A stretch of 61,746 nucleotides of DNA from JABCPE02 sp963506915 (GCA_963506915.1 CAUORE010000007.1:1-61746); one strand, 5' to 3'. Shown: positions 8,863 to 18,371, counted from the first letter of the stretch. Notes: generated by a model not told the origin, from the letters alone. Numbers and translations: made by a program.

Positions 8863-9729
8863 ATGAGACAATTAAAAATCACCAAACAGGTAACCAACAG
8901 AGAGACTGCATCTTTGGACAAATACTTACAAGAAATCGGTAAAGTAGAGCTTATCACTGCCGATGAAGAGGTTATTTTAGCCCAAAAAATCAGGTCTGGA
9001 GACAAGGTTGCTTTGGAAAAACTCATCAAAGCCAATCTTCGTTTCGTGGTTTCCGTTTCTAAACAATATCAAAACCAAGGACTTTCACTTCCAGATTTAA
9101 TAAACGAAGGGAATTTAGGGCTGATGAAAGCCGCTAAAAGATATGATGAAACCAGAGGGTTTAAATTCATTTCTTATGCTGTATGGTGGATTAGACAATC
9201 TATTCTTCAAGCCTTGGCTGAGCAGTCTAGAATCGTAAGACTTCCTTTAAATAAAATAGGCTCTATCAATAAAATCAACAAAGCCTATGCGGAATTGGAA
9301 CAAATCAACGAAAGACCGCCATCCCCAGAGGAGCTAGCCGAAGTATTAGACATGAGCGAGGAGGACATCAAGGAATCTATGAAAAACTCTGGAAGACACC
9401 TATCCATGGACGCTCCGCTAGTAGAAGGTGAAGATTCTAACCTTTATGATGTATTGCGTTCTGGCGAGTCTCCAAGCCCTGATAAAGAACTGATGTTAGA
9501 ATCTCTACAAATAGAAATAGAGAGAGCCTTGCAGACCCTTACGCCGAGAGAAGCTGATTTAGTAAGGCTTTATTTTGGGTTAAATGGCAAACATCCTATG
9601 ACTTTGGAGGAAATAGGCGAGACTTTTGATTTAACGAGAGAAAGGGTTCGACAAATCAAAGAAAAAGCCATTAAAAGACTGAAACACAACAGCAGAAGTA
9701 AAATTTTAAAATCCTATTTAGGGAAATAA
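8863..9729 (+). CDS. rpoD: RNA polymerase primary sigma factor RpoD
   Basis: The housekeeping sigma factor. I start it at ATG 8863 (MRQLKITKQVTNRETASLDK), giving 288 residues, the usual Bacteroidetes length without the large region 1.1. The frame stays open 144 bp further upstream but that stretch has no family features. Region 1.2 (SLDKYLQEIGKVELITADEE), region 2 (NLRFVVSVSKQYQNQGLS and DLINEGNLGLMKAAKRYDE, then YAVWWIRQSI), region 3 and the region 4 helix-turn-helix (TLEEIGETFDLTRERVRQI) are all present. This factor reads the TTG/TANNTTTG promoters noted here. A terminator follows directly. Confidence 0.96.
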   Translation: MRQLKITKQVTNRETASLDKYLQEIGKVELITADEEVILAQKIRSGDKVALEKLIKANLRFVVSVSKQYQNQGLSLPDLINEGNLGLMKAAKRYDETRGFKFISYAVWWIRQSILQALAEQSRIVRLPLNKIGSINKINKAYAELEQINERPPSPEELAEVLDMSEEDIKESMKNSGRHLSMDAPLVEGEDSNLYDVLRSGESPSPDKELMLESLQIEIERALQTLTPREADLVRLYFGLNGKHPMTLEEIGETFDLTRERVRQIKEKAIKRLKHNSRSKILKSYLGK

Positions 9730-9732
9730 GAT

Positions 9733-9766
9733 AAAAAGCAGTGAAAATTTCACTGCTTTTTTATTT
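9733..9766 (+). terminator. Terminator after rpoD
   Basis: Stem AAAAAGCAGTGAAA against TTTCACTGCTTTTT, followed by T-rich sequence. Confidence 0.8.
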
Positions 9767-9844
9767 TTAATGAGTTGATTTAAAATGAATTACATAAAAT
9801 TTCATTTTTTTTAAAAATAATTTTTCTTAGCATATGATTTATAT

Positions 9845-9852
9845 TATATTTG
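9845..9852 (+). promoter_or_regulatory. -7 promoter element upstream of the ORF-3-like gene
   Basis: TATATTTG matches TANNTTTG and is 42 bp before the ATG at 9894. No clear TTG is seen at the -33 position, so only half the promoter is supported. Confidence 0.45.
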
Positions 9853-9893
9853 CATCTTAAATTTTAAATAAAAACAGAAGAACAAAAGAATTT

Positions 9894-10478
9894 ATGATTT
9901 ACAAAGTACGAGTTATTTTAGATGCAAAGGAGCAGATTTTTAGGGACATTGAGATTAGAGAAAAACAAACTCTTTGGAATCTGCATTTAGGAATTAAGAG
10001 TGCTTTCAGCCTTCAGGGTGAGGAGCTTTCTTCTTTTTACTATTCTGATGACAGCTGGTCTGAGGGGGCAGCAGTTCCTTTAGAAGACATGTCTGATGAT
10101 GGAGATGGAGACACGATGTCTGATGTGTACATGAGTGAGGCATTTCCAGAAATTGGAAGTAAAATGCATTTTAAATACGGGCTTTTAGACCTTTGGGAAT
10201 TTTTTTGTGAACTTTTGGAAATTACAGAGGAGAAAAACTCTGTGAATTACCCTATTACAGTATTCCGTTTCGGAAATGTTCCTCTGAAAGCTCCAAGTAA
10301 AAATGGTAGTTCTGCTGCTGTGAAAAAACAACAACCATCAAATATCATGATGGATGATTTTGATTTATTAGAAGAAGAGGATTTCAGTTCTGAATTTGAA
10401 GATGGTTATGATGAGGAAGACGATTTCTCTAATGACTACTATGATGAGGGAGTAGATGAAGAGGACGACTACAAATAG
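9894..10478 (+). CDS. pRiA4b ORF-3-like family protein
   Basis: A 194-residue protein of the family named after plasmid pRiA4b ORF-3 (sometimes called IS1096 passenger TnpR-like). The N-terminal domain shows VRVILDAKEQIFRDIEIREK, then TLWNLHLGIKSAF and YYSDDSWSEGAAVPLEDM, followed by LYDFGDLWEF-like sequence (FKYGLLDLWEFFCELLE). Residues 150-194 form a strongly acidic low-complexity tail rich in Asp, Glu and Tyr. The family's function is unknown and, despite the name, nothing else here suggests a transposon. It lies 17 bp upstream of a lipoprotein gene, so the two may share a transcript. Confidence 0.8.
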   Translation: MIYKVRVILDAKEQIFRDIEIREKQTLWNLHLGIKSAFSLQGEELSSFYYSDDSWSEGAAVPLEDMSDDGDGDTMSDVYMSEAFPEIGSKMHFKYGLLDLWEFFCELLEITEEKNSVNYPITVFRFGNVPLKAPSKNGSSAAVKKQQPSNIMMDDFDLLEEEDFSSEFEDGYDEEDDFSNDYYDEGVDEEDDYK

Positions 10479-10495
10479 TTAAAAACCAGCATATT

Positions 10496-11983
10496 ATGAA
10501 AAAATATTTTTTGCTTATTTTATTCGCTGTCTTTGCTATATCTTGTTCCAAAAAAGATTTAGTTTTTACAGGAAAAATTAATAATCCTGCACCGCTGAGC
10601 AGAATAGAACTTATAGATGTTTCGTCCGTTGCCACGCTTCCTATTGCGAATATTGGCATAGATGAAAAAGGAAATTTTTCTGATACTATCAGTGTAAAAA
10701 AAGATGGAATCTACGCTCTGGTATACCAAGGAAAAGTAAATTTCTTATATTTAAAAAATGGTGAAAATCTAAATCTAGAAGGAAATGGTTCTACTTTCCC
10801 TGAAGACCTGAAAATCAGTGGAAAAGGGCAAGGAAACAATGAATTCTTGATTGAAAGTCAAAAATTCATTACTTCATACTTTTCTAAATTGAACCAAGCT
10901 GTTTTAGCAAAAAACGAAAATGATTTCATCAAAGAAATAGAAAAATACTCTGCTGATATCAATAAGAAATTAGATGAAATTGCTAAATCTAAAAATGCTG
11001 ACAAGGATGTAATAGAATGGAAAAAGAGTGACCTGATGGTGAATCTTCTGATGATAAGTTCTCAATATGAAATGATGCACGGACAGATGACTCAAAACCC
11101 TGATTTTAAAGTATCTGCGAAGTTCAAAGAAAGTCAGAAAAAATTTGAAAAAGAATCTTTAATCAAAGAATTTCCTGCTTATAGACAGTATCTTTTAGGA
11201 AAACTAGAACCTGATTTTAGAAAATTTGCTACTCCTTATCTTAACGATACTAAAACTACACAAACAGAGGTTTTCTTGAAGTTTCTAGAAACTAGAAAAG
11301 AGTTTTCACAAGAGCAAAAAGACTATTTGGCTGCATATATTGCTACTCAATTTGACCTTCATCCTCAAAATGATAAAATAGATCAAGTTCTAAAAGCTAT
11401 CAATGAAAAGGTAAAGTCAGAAAACATTAAAAAAGACTTAGAAAAAGTTCATTCAGCGATTATAGGACCAAAAGTAGGTTCTGCATTACCAGAAGTAAAC
11501 TTTACAAAACAGGATGGAAAAGCTTATAAAATAAGTGAATTTAAGGGAAAACCTACTTTGCTAATTTTCTATAGTTCTTTTGCACCAAATATTGTGCAAT
11601 CTGCTGCTGCATTAAAAGAAATTACTGAGTTTTATAAAGCAAAACTGAATGTAGCCTATGTCAATATGGATGATGACGCGAAGCAGTTCCAAAAGACTTC
11701 TAAATCATTATTAAACGGCTTTACAGGAGTTAATCTTTATGCTAAAGGAGGGCTAAAATCTGAGGCGGCACAACAACTCCATATCTATGGATTTAAGCTT
11801 CCTAGTTTCATGATTTTAGATAAAGATGGAAAGGTTGCAAGTAAGACTGTTCTTGGACTTTCTAATATCCAACTGACAGAGCTTATCGATATTCTAAACA
11901 AACAAACAGGTCTGACTGCTCCTGTTCCTGAGGCTTCTGAAACAGAAGAAGAACATAACGAACACGATGGTCACGGACACTAA
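10496..11983 (+). CDS. TlpA-like lipoprotein lacking the redox CxxC
   Basis: A 495-residue outer-envelope lipoprotein. The signal peptide ends in FAISC, with the lipidated Cys at 17. Residues about 20-110 form a DUF4369-like beta domain (FTGKINNPAPLSRIELIDVS). A long helical middle follows. A thioredoxin/AhpC-like fold occupies about residues 322-475 (GSALPEVNFTKQDGKAYKIS, then FKGKPTLLIFYSSFAPNIVQ). The segment that should hold CxxC reads SSFAPNIVQ, so it cannot work as a thiol oxidoreductase. The C-terminus is rich in Glu and His (EEEHNEHDGHGH) and could bind metal. It follows the ORF-3-like gene and ends with a terminator. Confidence 0.8.
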   Translation: MKKYFLLILFAVFAISCSKKDLVFTGKINNPAPLSRIELIDVSSVATLPIANIGIDEKGNFSDTISVKKDGIYALVYQGKVNFLYLKNGENLNLEGNGSTFPEDLKISGKGQGNNEFLIESQKFITSYFSKLNQAVLAKNENDFIKEIEKYSADINKKLDEIAKSKNADKDVIEWKKSDLMVNLLMISSQYEMMHGQMTQNPDFKVSAKFKESQKKFEKESLIKEFPAYRQYLLGKLEPDFRKFATPYLNDTKTTQTEVFLKFLETRKEFSQEQKDYLAAYIATQFDLHPQNDKIDQVLKAINEKVKSENIKKDLEKVHSAIIGPKVGSALPEVNFTKQDGKAYKISEFKGKPTLLIFYSSFAPNIVQSAAALKEITEFYKAKLNVAYVNMDDDAKQFQKTSKSLLNGFTGVNLYAKGGLKSEAAQQLHIYGFKLPSFMILDKDGKVASKTVLGLSNIQLTELIDILNKQTGLTAPVPEASETEEEHNEHDGHGH

Positions 11984-12000
11984 TAAAAAGTTAAAGGAAT

Positions 12001-12036
12001 AAATAGAGTCCATTTATTTGGATTCTATTTATTTTT
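12001..12036 (+). terminator. Terminator after the TlpA-like lipoprotein gene
   Basis: Stem AAATAGAGTCCA (12001-12012) against TGGATTCTATTT (12019-12030), then a T-rich tail. Confidence 0.75.
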
Positions 12037-12054
12037 ATAAATCACTTATATTAC

Positions 12055-14085
12055 ATGATAAATTTATACTTATTTAAAAAAGTTACACTAAGCGGACTTA
12101 AATATTTTTTTTATTTTATCTGTTTATTCTTCATCAATCGTTTTATATTTTTTTCAGTTTATGGAAAATGGTCTCAGCTAGGAGAATATCTTTCTGATAT
12201 TTTCTATGCTTTTTTCATTGTAGGGCCTCGTTTTGATATATCCGCCATATGTTATGCTTTTCTTCCTTTGGCTGTTTTTTGGTTGTTTTCGCTATTTATT
12301 CCTAAACGATTTACTACAAATTTTCAAAAAATCTATCTTTATTTCAGTTGTTTTTATCTACTCTTTGTTTTAGTTGTTTATGTTTCTCTTTTCATCATAG
12401 ATTTTTTTTATTATCAATTTTTCCAATCGCATATTAATATATTATTCTTTGGAATATTTAATGATGATACGAAAGCTGTCCTAAAATCCGTATGGACAGA
12501 CTATCCTGTATTCAAAATATTTATCATTTATGCTCTTTGCATCGTTAGTTTTCTATTTTTACACAAGAAAATTAAGAAAAACTTTAGCGTAAATACTTTC
12601 CCTGCATCAAAGAAAACTTTATTCCTCTTAGCCGTCTTCCCTCTATTCATCGCAGGAATGAGAGGCAGTTTAGGCGAATTTACCCTCCGTAGAGAACATA
12701 CTAATATAGGCACAAATGAGTTTATCAATGCTCTTTGCTACAATCCTGTTTATGCCCTAAAATTCGCAAAATCAGAATTAAACGACAACCTTATCACTCC
12801 TGACATTGCCCAAGAATTAAAGATGAGTGGATTTAGTTCATTTGAACAGGTAAAAGAGGTTTATCGTGAAAATATTATTGATGATTTTGACAAAAACTTG
12901 TATTCGACAACGGCTCATAATGAGTTTTTAGAGAAAAATCCGCCCAACATCGTATTTATCCTTATGGAAAGTATGAGCAATCATTACTTTGAACTCCATT
13001 CCAAAGAGCTTAATCTTTTGGGTGATTTGAATGAAATTCTGCCCGAATTATACTATTTCAAAAATGGTCTATCATCTTTCAACGGAACTATATATTCATT
13101 AGAAAACCTTTTGGTAAACACTCCGAAAGGCATCATCTCGCAGTCGCCTTATTTTGACACCCCATTCAGTTCATCCATTTCAAAGCCTTTCAAAGAGCAA
13201 GGCTACGAGACTTATTTTATAACAGGCGCACACCTTTCATGGAGAAATACGGACAAATTCATAAAAAAACAAGGTTTTGATATTATCAAAGGAAGTTCTC
13301 ACATCAAACAAAAATTTCCTAATGCTGAGGATTTTGCTTGGGGAACTCATGATGGCTATTTATTTGATTATATAAAAGACCAGCTTCAGCAGTCTCCTTC
13401 AAAACCCAAAATGGTATTTTCCCTCACTGTGAGCAACCATACTCCATATGAAATTCCTACTCATTACAAACCATACCCTATTAAAATAGACGCCATAAAA
13501 AAACTTCTTCGAGTGGATGAAAAAATGGCTTATGCCAATTTTTATTCCCACCAATATTCAGCCTCTCAACTGGCTAAATTTATAAAAGACATCAAAAATT
13601 CTCCTTTGGGAGAAAACACTATTATCGTAGCGACAGGCGACCATAATATCCGACAAGTATTCGAATACGATGATGAAAACTCCTTCCTAAAACGCAGTGT
13701 ACCAATACTTTTCTACATTCCAGAAAAATATAAACCTGCCTTTTTCGATCCTGCTGTGATGGCCTCCCACAAGGACATATTCCCTACTATATTTAATTTG
13801 AGTTTATCCAACCAAAAATATATCTATTCGGGAGATAATTTGTTTAAAAAATCGCTAAACTACCGCTTTGCAATCAATGAATATAATTTCATAGCCGATT
13901 CCATAGGGGTGATTTCTTACGAAAACGGAAGCCCTGCTTATTACACTTGGAAAGACAAAAATAAAAGAAAATTGAGTTTAGATAATATTCAAAATCCACA
14001 TGCTCAATTTATGTTAAATAAAATGAGGGCTTTTTCTGCCCTGCAAACCATCCAAATTTATATGGATATAAAAAAAAATAAATAA
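12055..14085 (+). CDS. LTA synthase-like membrane sulfatase-fold transferase
   Basis: A 676-residue inner-membrane protein with about five N-terminal membrane helices (to about residue 200) and a large periplasmic alkaline-phosphatase/sulfatase-fold domain. NIVFILMESMSNHYFE carries the metal-binding Glu (E305). NGTIYSLENLL places a Thr (T345) where LtaS has its nucleophile. VSNHTPYEIP and ATGDHN supply the later metal ligands. In Gram-negative bacteria such proteins modify lipid A, glycans or make glycerol-phosphate-like polymers. The substrate here is unknown. It lies 34 bp upstream of rlmD and has no partner gene nearby. Confidence 0.85.
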   Translation: MINLYLFKKVTLSGLKYFFYFICLFFINRFIFFSVYGKWSQLGEYLSDIFYAFFIVGPRFDISAICYAFLPLAVFWLFSLFIPKRFTTNFQKIYLYFSCFYLLFVLVVYVSLFIIDFFYYQFFQSHINILFFGIFNDDTKAVLKSVWTDYPVFKIFIIYALCIVSFLFLHKKIKKNFSVNTFPASKKTLFLLAVFPLFIAGMRGSLGEFTLRREHTNIGTNEFINALCYNPVYALKFAKSELNDNLITPDIAQELKMSGFSSFEQVKEVYRENIIDDFDKNLYSTTAHNEFLEKNPPNIVFILMESMSNHYFELHSKELNLLGDLNEILPELYYFKNGLSSFNGTIYSLENLLVNTPKGIISQSPYFDTPFSSSISKPFKEQGYETYFITGAHLSWRNTDKFIKKQGFDIIKGSSHIKQKFPNAEDFAWGTHDGYLFDYIKDQLQQSPSKPKMVFSLTVSNHTPYEIPTHYKPYPIKIDAIKKLLRVDEKMAYANFYSHQYSASQLAKFIKDIKNSPLGENTIIVATGDHNIRQVFEYDDENSFLKRSVPILFYIPEKYKPAFFDPAVMASHKDIFPTIFNLSLSNQKYIYSGDNLFKKSLNYRFAINEYNFIADSIGVISYENGSPAYYTWKDKNKRKLSLDNIQNPHAQFMLNKMRAFSALQTIQIYMDIKKNK

Positions 14086-14119
14086 ATTTAAGTATATTCG
14101 ATTCCTATAAAAATACTGA

Positions 14120-15526
14120 ATGAAAAAAAATAAAAATCTAATTTTAGAAAACATCAAACTAACTTCCGCTGGTGCGAAAGGAGTTTCTGTTGGAAAAACT
14201 GAAGATGGCAAAACTGTGCTTGTCTCTGGAGCAATCCCTGGAGACACCGTGAATGCTCGTGTAAAAAAGGCTAAAAGCAAATATTACGAAGCAGAAATGG
14301 TAGAAATTTTAGAGCCATCTCCGTTTCGGGTAGAGCCAGAATGCATCCATTTCGGTGTGTGCGGAGGATGTAAGTGGCAGAATATGAGCTACGAAAAGCA
14401 GCTGGAATTCAAACAAAATGAGGTTCTTAACAATATTAAAAGAATAGGCGGCATCGAAGATTTTGAATGCATCCCTATTCTCGGTGGCGAGGAACACTAT
14501 TTCTACCGAAATAAAATGGAATTTTCGTTTTCCAATGCTCGTTGGCTGACTTCGGAAGAGATAAAATCCGACACAGAAATAGACAACAAAAACGCTCTTG
14601 GTTTCCATATTCCTGGGCAGTGGAGCAAGATTTTAGACCTAAAAGAGTGCTACCTGCAAGAAGCGCCATCCAACGAAATTCGTCTCGCAATCAGAGATTA
14701 TGCGATAAAAAACAACCTTGATTTTTTTGATTTAAGGAATCAAGAAGGATTTCTACGAACACTGATGCTTCGCCAAAATTCCAAAGGAGAATGGATGATT
14801 CTCATTCAGTTTTTCCGAGAAGAAAAGGAAAACAGAGAAAATTTATTGAACTTTATTTTGGATAAGTTCCCTCAAATCAAGACTTTACTCTACGCTATCA
14901 ACTCCAAAGGAAACGACAGCGTGTATGATTTGGATATCCAGACTTACTTTGGTGAAGGGTTTATCTTTGAAGAAATGGATGGACTAAAATTTAAAATTGG
15001 TCCAAAATCTTTCTTCCAAACCAATTACAAACAAGCCCTAAATCTTTATAGAAAAACTCTGGAATTTGCTGATATTCAGGAAAATCATGTAGTATATGAC
15101 CTTTATACAGGGACAGGGACAATAGCCCAATATATGGCAAGACACGCCAAAGAAGTGATTGGGATAGAGGCTGTTCAGGAAGCGATAGATGCAGCGATAG
15201 AAAACGCTGAACTTAACGGACTGAATAACTGCACTTTCTACTGCGGAGATATGAAAGAAGTCTTCACAGAAGAGTTTTTGGCGCAACATCCAAAAGCAGA
15301 TGTCCTAATTACCGACCCTCCACGAGATGGCATGCACCCAAAAGTAATAGAGCAGATTCTAAAACTTTCACCTGAAAGAATCGTTTATGTAAGCTGTAAT
15401 TCAGCGACGCAAGCGAGAGATTTAGCCCTGATGAAAGAGCATTACAATGTAGTAAAAATCCTTCCTGTGGATATGTTCCCACAGACACACCATGTGGAAA
15501 ACATTGCTCTTTTAATAAAAAAATAA
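14120..15526 (+). CDS. rlmD: 23S rRNA (uracil-5-)-methyltransferase RlmD
   Basis: SAM-dependent m5U methyltransferase acting on 23S rRNA. At 468 residues it has the full architecture: an N-terminal TRAM RNA-binding domain (about 1-60, IKLTSAGAKGVSVGKTEDGK), a 4Fe-4S cysteine cluster (CIHFGVCGGCKWQNMSYEKQ), a central domain, and a Rossmann methyltransferase with VYDLYTGTGTIAQYMA, ITDPPRDGMHPKV and the catalytic-Cys motif VYVSCNSATQARDL. The name rlmD is by similarity; the RlmCD family also includes enzymes for U747. It converges on the DUF1015 gene, with a shared bidirectional terminator. Confidence 0.93.
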   Translation: MKKNKNLILENIKLTSAGAKGVSVGKTEDGKTVLVSGAIPGDTVNARVKKAKSKYYEAEMVEILEPSPFRVEPECIHFGVCGGCKWQNMSYEKQLEFKQNEVLNNIKRIGGIEDFECIPILGGEEHYFYRNKMEFSFSNARWLTSEEIKSDTEIDNKNALGFHIPGQWSKILDLKECYLQEAPSNEIRLAIRDYAIKNNLDFFDLRNQEGFLRTLMLRQNSKGEWMILIQFFREEKENRENLLNFILDKFPQIKTLLYAINSKGNDSVYDLDIQTYFGEGFIFEEMDGLKFKIGPKSFFQTNYKQALNLYRKTLEFADIQENHVVYDLYTGTGTIAQYMARHAKEVIGIEAVQEAIDAAIENAELNGLNNCTFYCGDMKEVFTEEFLAQHPKADVLITDPPRDGMHPKVIEQILKLSPERIVYVSCNSATQARDLALMKEHYNVVKILPVDMFPQTHHVENIALLIKK

Positions 15527-15540
15527 TTTTTCATAAAATA

Positions 15541-15570
15541 AAAATGCAGCCCTAAAAGCTGCATTTTTTA
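15541..15570. terminator. Bidirectional terminator between rlmD and DUF1015 gene
   Basis: Stem AAAAATGCAGC (15541-15551) against GCTGCATTTTT (15559-15569). A-rich and T-rich flanks serve both convergent genes; it slightly overlaps the DUF1015 stop. Confidence 0.8.
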
Positions 15571-16809
15571 TTTCATATCATACATGACTAGCGCGGTCAC
15601 GAGCTTGGGTTCTATGTAAGTACATTTTGGAGGCATTTTCAGGTTTTTATCTGCAATTTCTACTAAATCAGAAAAACTCACAGGATGCACCCCAAATGCC
15701 ATTCTATATCCCTCATTATCAACCTTTTCTTTTAGTTTTGTGATTCCCTCCACGCAAGAACTTCCCCGCAGATAATCTACTCGTTTGGTGGTTTTCAAAT
15801 CATCTATTCCTAAAATCGGACTCAGTATATATTTGTCCAAAAGATAATGGTCTATAATCCCCAAACACTCTTCACAACAACATTCTTCCTTTAGTGTAAG
15901 TTTATAAAACTGTCCATCTAAATAAAGACTTATAAAGTGTTTTTGCTCTGGATAATACGGGTTTTCCCCTTTATTTTCAATAATAAATTTATCCTCCAAC
16001 TGATGCAAAAAATGCTCCACCGTTAGACCATTCAAATCCTTGACAACCTTATTAAAATCATTAATTTTAATAGATTGGTCAGAAACTATGAAACTATAAA
16101 CAAAGTTATATGGCTCATTTCCTGCGTGATTAGGATTTTTATCCTTTCTTCGCTCAGAATAGAGCGCTGTAGAACCCATCCTATGATGTCCGTCAGCAAT
16201 GTAGAAAGCTTCTACTTTTGCTAAGATTTGTTCATATTTTTTCAAGGTTTCTTCATCTTGAATTTTCCAAACACGATGTTTAGTTCCCTTGCTGTCTGCA
16301 TATTCCAAAACAGGATTTTTCCTTTCTTCCTCACTCATAAGAGCCTCTAATTCAGCATTTGAAGAATAGGTCAAAAGCACTGGTTCCGCTTGGAGATTCA
16401 CACCTTCCAGATACTTAGAAAGTTTTTCTTTTCTGTGCGTGAGTGTTTCTTCGTGCTTTTTAATCTTTCCTGAATTATAATCTTCTACAGAAACCAATCC
16501 TAAAAGCCCTCTGAAAACACTGTCGTCAGGTAATACTTGGCAATATAAATAATATCCTGATTCCTCCTCCTGATGCAGGTTGTGATTTCTCAGCAACTCC
16601 TCATAATTCGCCCTCACTCTACCCAAATTCTGCTCCAAATTCTGAGGTTCACCAGACAAATACGGTTCCACCATTCTCACATAAGAAAACTCTCTCTCGG
16701 CTTTCTTTAGGATTTCTTCATGAGTATAATTACTCAATGGGCGTGTAGGAAAACTTTTTATATATTCCCCATAGGGCGTTATCCCACGAAATGGTTTGAA
16801 TACGGGCAT
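15568..16809 (-). CDS. DUF1015 family protein
   Basis: A 413-residue cytoplasmic protein of the DUF1015 family (a helix-rich protein with a ParB/Srx-like fold, function unproven). Conserved signatures are MPVFKPFRGITPYGEYIKSF near the start, GLLGLVSVEDYNSGKIKKHE, and FYIADGHHRMGSTALYSERR, the most conserved block. Members are widely found beside serine-biosynthesis genes. Here it lies directly downstream of serC with a 31-bp gap, so co-transcription is likely. The usual serA partner is absent from this locus. Confidence 0.9.
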   Translation of the reverse strand: MPVFKPFRGITPYGEYIKSFPTRPLSNYTHEEILKKAEREFSYVRMVEPYLSGEPQNLEQNLGRVRANYEELLRNHNLHQEEESGYYLYCQVLPDDSVFRGLLGLVSVEDYNSGKIKKHEETLTHRKEKLSKYLEGVNLQAEPVLLTYSSNAELEALMSEEERKNPVLEYADSKGTKHRVWKIQDEETLKKYEQILAKVEAFYIADGHHRMGSTALYSERRKDKNPNHAGNEPYNFVYSFIVSDQSIKINDFNKVVKDLNGLTVEHFLHQLEDKFIIENKGENPYYPEQKHFISLYLDGQFYKLTLKEECCCEECLGIIDHYLLDKYILSPILGIDDLKTTKRVDYLRGSSCVEGITKLKEKVDNEGYRMAFGVHPVSFSDLVEIADKNLKMPPKCTYIEPKLVTALVMYDMK

Positions 16810-16840
16810 AAATCTTGTTTTTTATGCTTTAATAATGATT

Positions 16841-17896
16841 TTAAATGGATCTCATCACATCTACCAATACCTGTACACTTTCTATCGGTAAGGCATTGTA
16901 CATACTTGCTCTGTATCCTCCCAAGTTTCTATGTCCATTTAGACCATTGATCCCTGCTTCTTTCCAAGCTTTGTCAAACGCTTCTTTTTTAGATTCATCT
17001 AAAATTTTGAAAGAAACATTCATATTAGAACGGTCTTCTGGACGACAGAAGCTTTCAAATAATGGGTTTCTGTCTATTTCATCATAAAGAAGTTTTGCTT
17101 TCGCATTATTTCTCTGCTCTGCTGCTGCTATTCCACCATTTTTTTCAAGGTGCTGTAATGTAAGCAGACAAGCATAAATAGGGAATACAGGAGGTGTATT
17201 AAACATCGCATCTTTGCTGATGTGAACCTGATAATCTAAATAAGATGGGATATCTCTCCCCGTTTTTCCTAAAATATCCTTTTTCACTACTACCAAAGTA
17301 GCGCCGGCAGGTCCCATATTCTTCTGAGCACCAGCATAGATAAGGTCAAACTGAGAGAAATCTATCTCTCTACTGAAAATATCCGAAGACATATCACACA
17401 CTAGAGAAGTTCCCACTTTTGGGAAAGATTTCATCTGTGTACCGAAGATAGTATTGTTAGAAGTACAGTGGAAATAGTCATACTCTACACCCACAGTATA
17501 GTCTTTTGGGATGAAAGAATAATTTTCTTCTTTAGAAGAACCTACAATATCCACTTGTCCAAGTCGTTTAGCTTCTTTAATTGCACCTGCTGCCCAAGTT
17601 CCTGTATCTGTGTAAGCTGCCTTCCCTCCTACTTTCATCAAGTTAAAAGGAACCATTACAAACTGTAAAGATGCTCCTCCTCCTAGATAAAGTACATCAT
17701 AATCATCTCCTAATTTCATTAGTCTTTTTACGATGGCTCTAGCCTCATCCATTACTTCGATGAAATCTTTACTTCTGTGAGAAATCTCAAGTAATGATAA
17801 TCCAATACCATTAAAATCCAAAATAGCTTCTGCTGATTTTTGGAAAACTTCTTGCGGCAAAATACACGGTCCTGCGCTGAAATTGTGCTTTTTCAT
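16841..17896 (-). CDS. serC: Phosphoserine aminotransferase
   Basis: PLP enzyme converting 3-phosphohydroxypyruvate and glutamate to phosphoserine and 2-oxoglutarate (serine synthesis; also used in pyridoxal phosphate synthesis). It starts MKKHNFSAGPCILPQEV, the family's hallmark N-terminus. The phosphate-loop GGGASLQFVM follows, and the PLP lysine is K192 in YAGAQKNMGPAG. The end GHRNLGGYRASMYNA is conserved. Length 351 is normal for the short Bacteroidetes/E. coli type. It is upstream of the DUF1015 gene on the same strand. Confidence 0.96.
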   Translation of the reverse strand: MKKHNFSAGPCILPQEVFQKSAEAILDFNGIGLSLLEISHRSKDFIEVMDEARAIVKRLMKLGDDYDVLYLGGGASLQFVMVPFNLMKVGGKAAYTDTGTWAAGAIKEAKRLGQVDIVGSSKEENYSFIPKDYTVGVEYDYFHCTSNNTIFGTQMKSFPKVGTSLVCDMSSDIFSREIDFSQFDLIYAGAQKNMGPAGATLVVVKKDILGKTGRDIPSYLDYQVHISKDAMFNTPPVFPIYACLLTLQHLEKNGGIAAAEQRNNAKAKLLYDEIDRNPLFESFCRPEDRSNMNVSFKILDESKKEAFDKAWKEAGINGLNGHRNLGGYRASMYNALPIESVQVLVDVMRSI

Positions 17897-17995
17897 TGTT
17901 TTAATTTTTATATACGACTTTTAAATTTTTATTAAACTAAACTCGGGTTTAAAGGTAATTATTTTCCTCCATTCTTCCAAAAAGAATTGGGAAAA

Positions 17996-18346
17996 TTATT
18001 CTCCATGCATGAACGCCTTCTTCGTGAGAAGCTGCTCTTCTGTCTCCACATGGTCTTCATCTGGCACACAGCAGTCCACAGGGCACACTGCGGCGCACTG
18101 CGGCTCATTATGAAAGCCTATACATTCCGTACATTTATCCGTTACTATAAAATATGTATCATCGCTCACTGGCGGCTGCGCCTCATCCGCATCCAAAGTA
18201 AGTCCCGAGGGAAAAGTTATCATTCCTGATAATATAGTTCCATCTGAAGCCCTCCAATCCACTGCACTTTCATAAATGGCATTGTTGGGACATTCAGGCT
18301 CACATGCTCCACAGTTGATACATTCGTCCGTTATTTTGATAGCCAT
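17996..18346 (-). CDS. 2[4Fe-4S] ferredoxin
   Basis: A 116-residue soluble electron carrier. The first cluster motif has Cys 9, 12, 15 and 19 (CINCGACEPECP). The second is the expanded CTECIGFHNEPQCAAVCP. The roughly 45-residue insertion between the motifs (ESAVDWRASDGTILSG onward) is typical of the flavobacterial form of this dicluster ferredoxin. It is divergent from the LuxC-type reductase gene across a 62-bp gap with overlapping promoter elements. It could serve oxidoreductases such as the KorA-like subunit elsewhere in the window, but no direct link is shown. Confidence 0.93.
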   Translation of the reverse strand: MAIKITDECINCGACEPECPNNAIYESAVDWRASDGTILSGMITFPSGLTLDADEAQPPVSDDTYFIVTDKCTECIGFHNEPQCAAVCPVDCCVPDEDHVETEEQLLTKKAFMHGE

Positions 18347-18361
18347 TAGTATTATATTTTT

Positions 18362-18369
18362 TAATTTTG
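18362..18369 (+). promoter_or_regulatory. -7 element of the acyl-CoA reductase gene
   Basis: TAATTTTG matches TANNTTTG, 40 bp before the preferred ATG (18409). No -33 TTG is evident. It nearly abuts a minus-strand -7 element. Confidence 0.4.
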
Positions 18370-18371
18370 CA

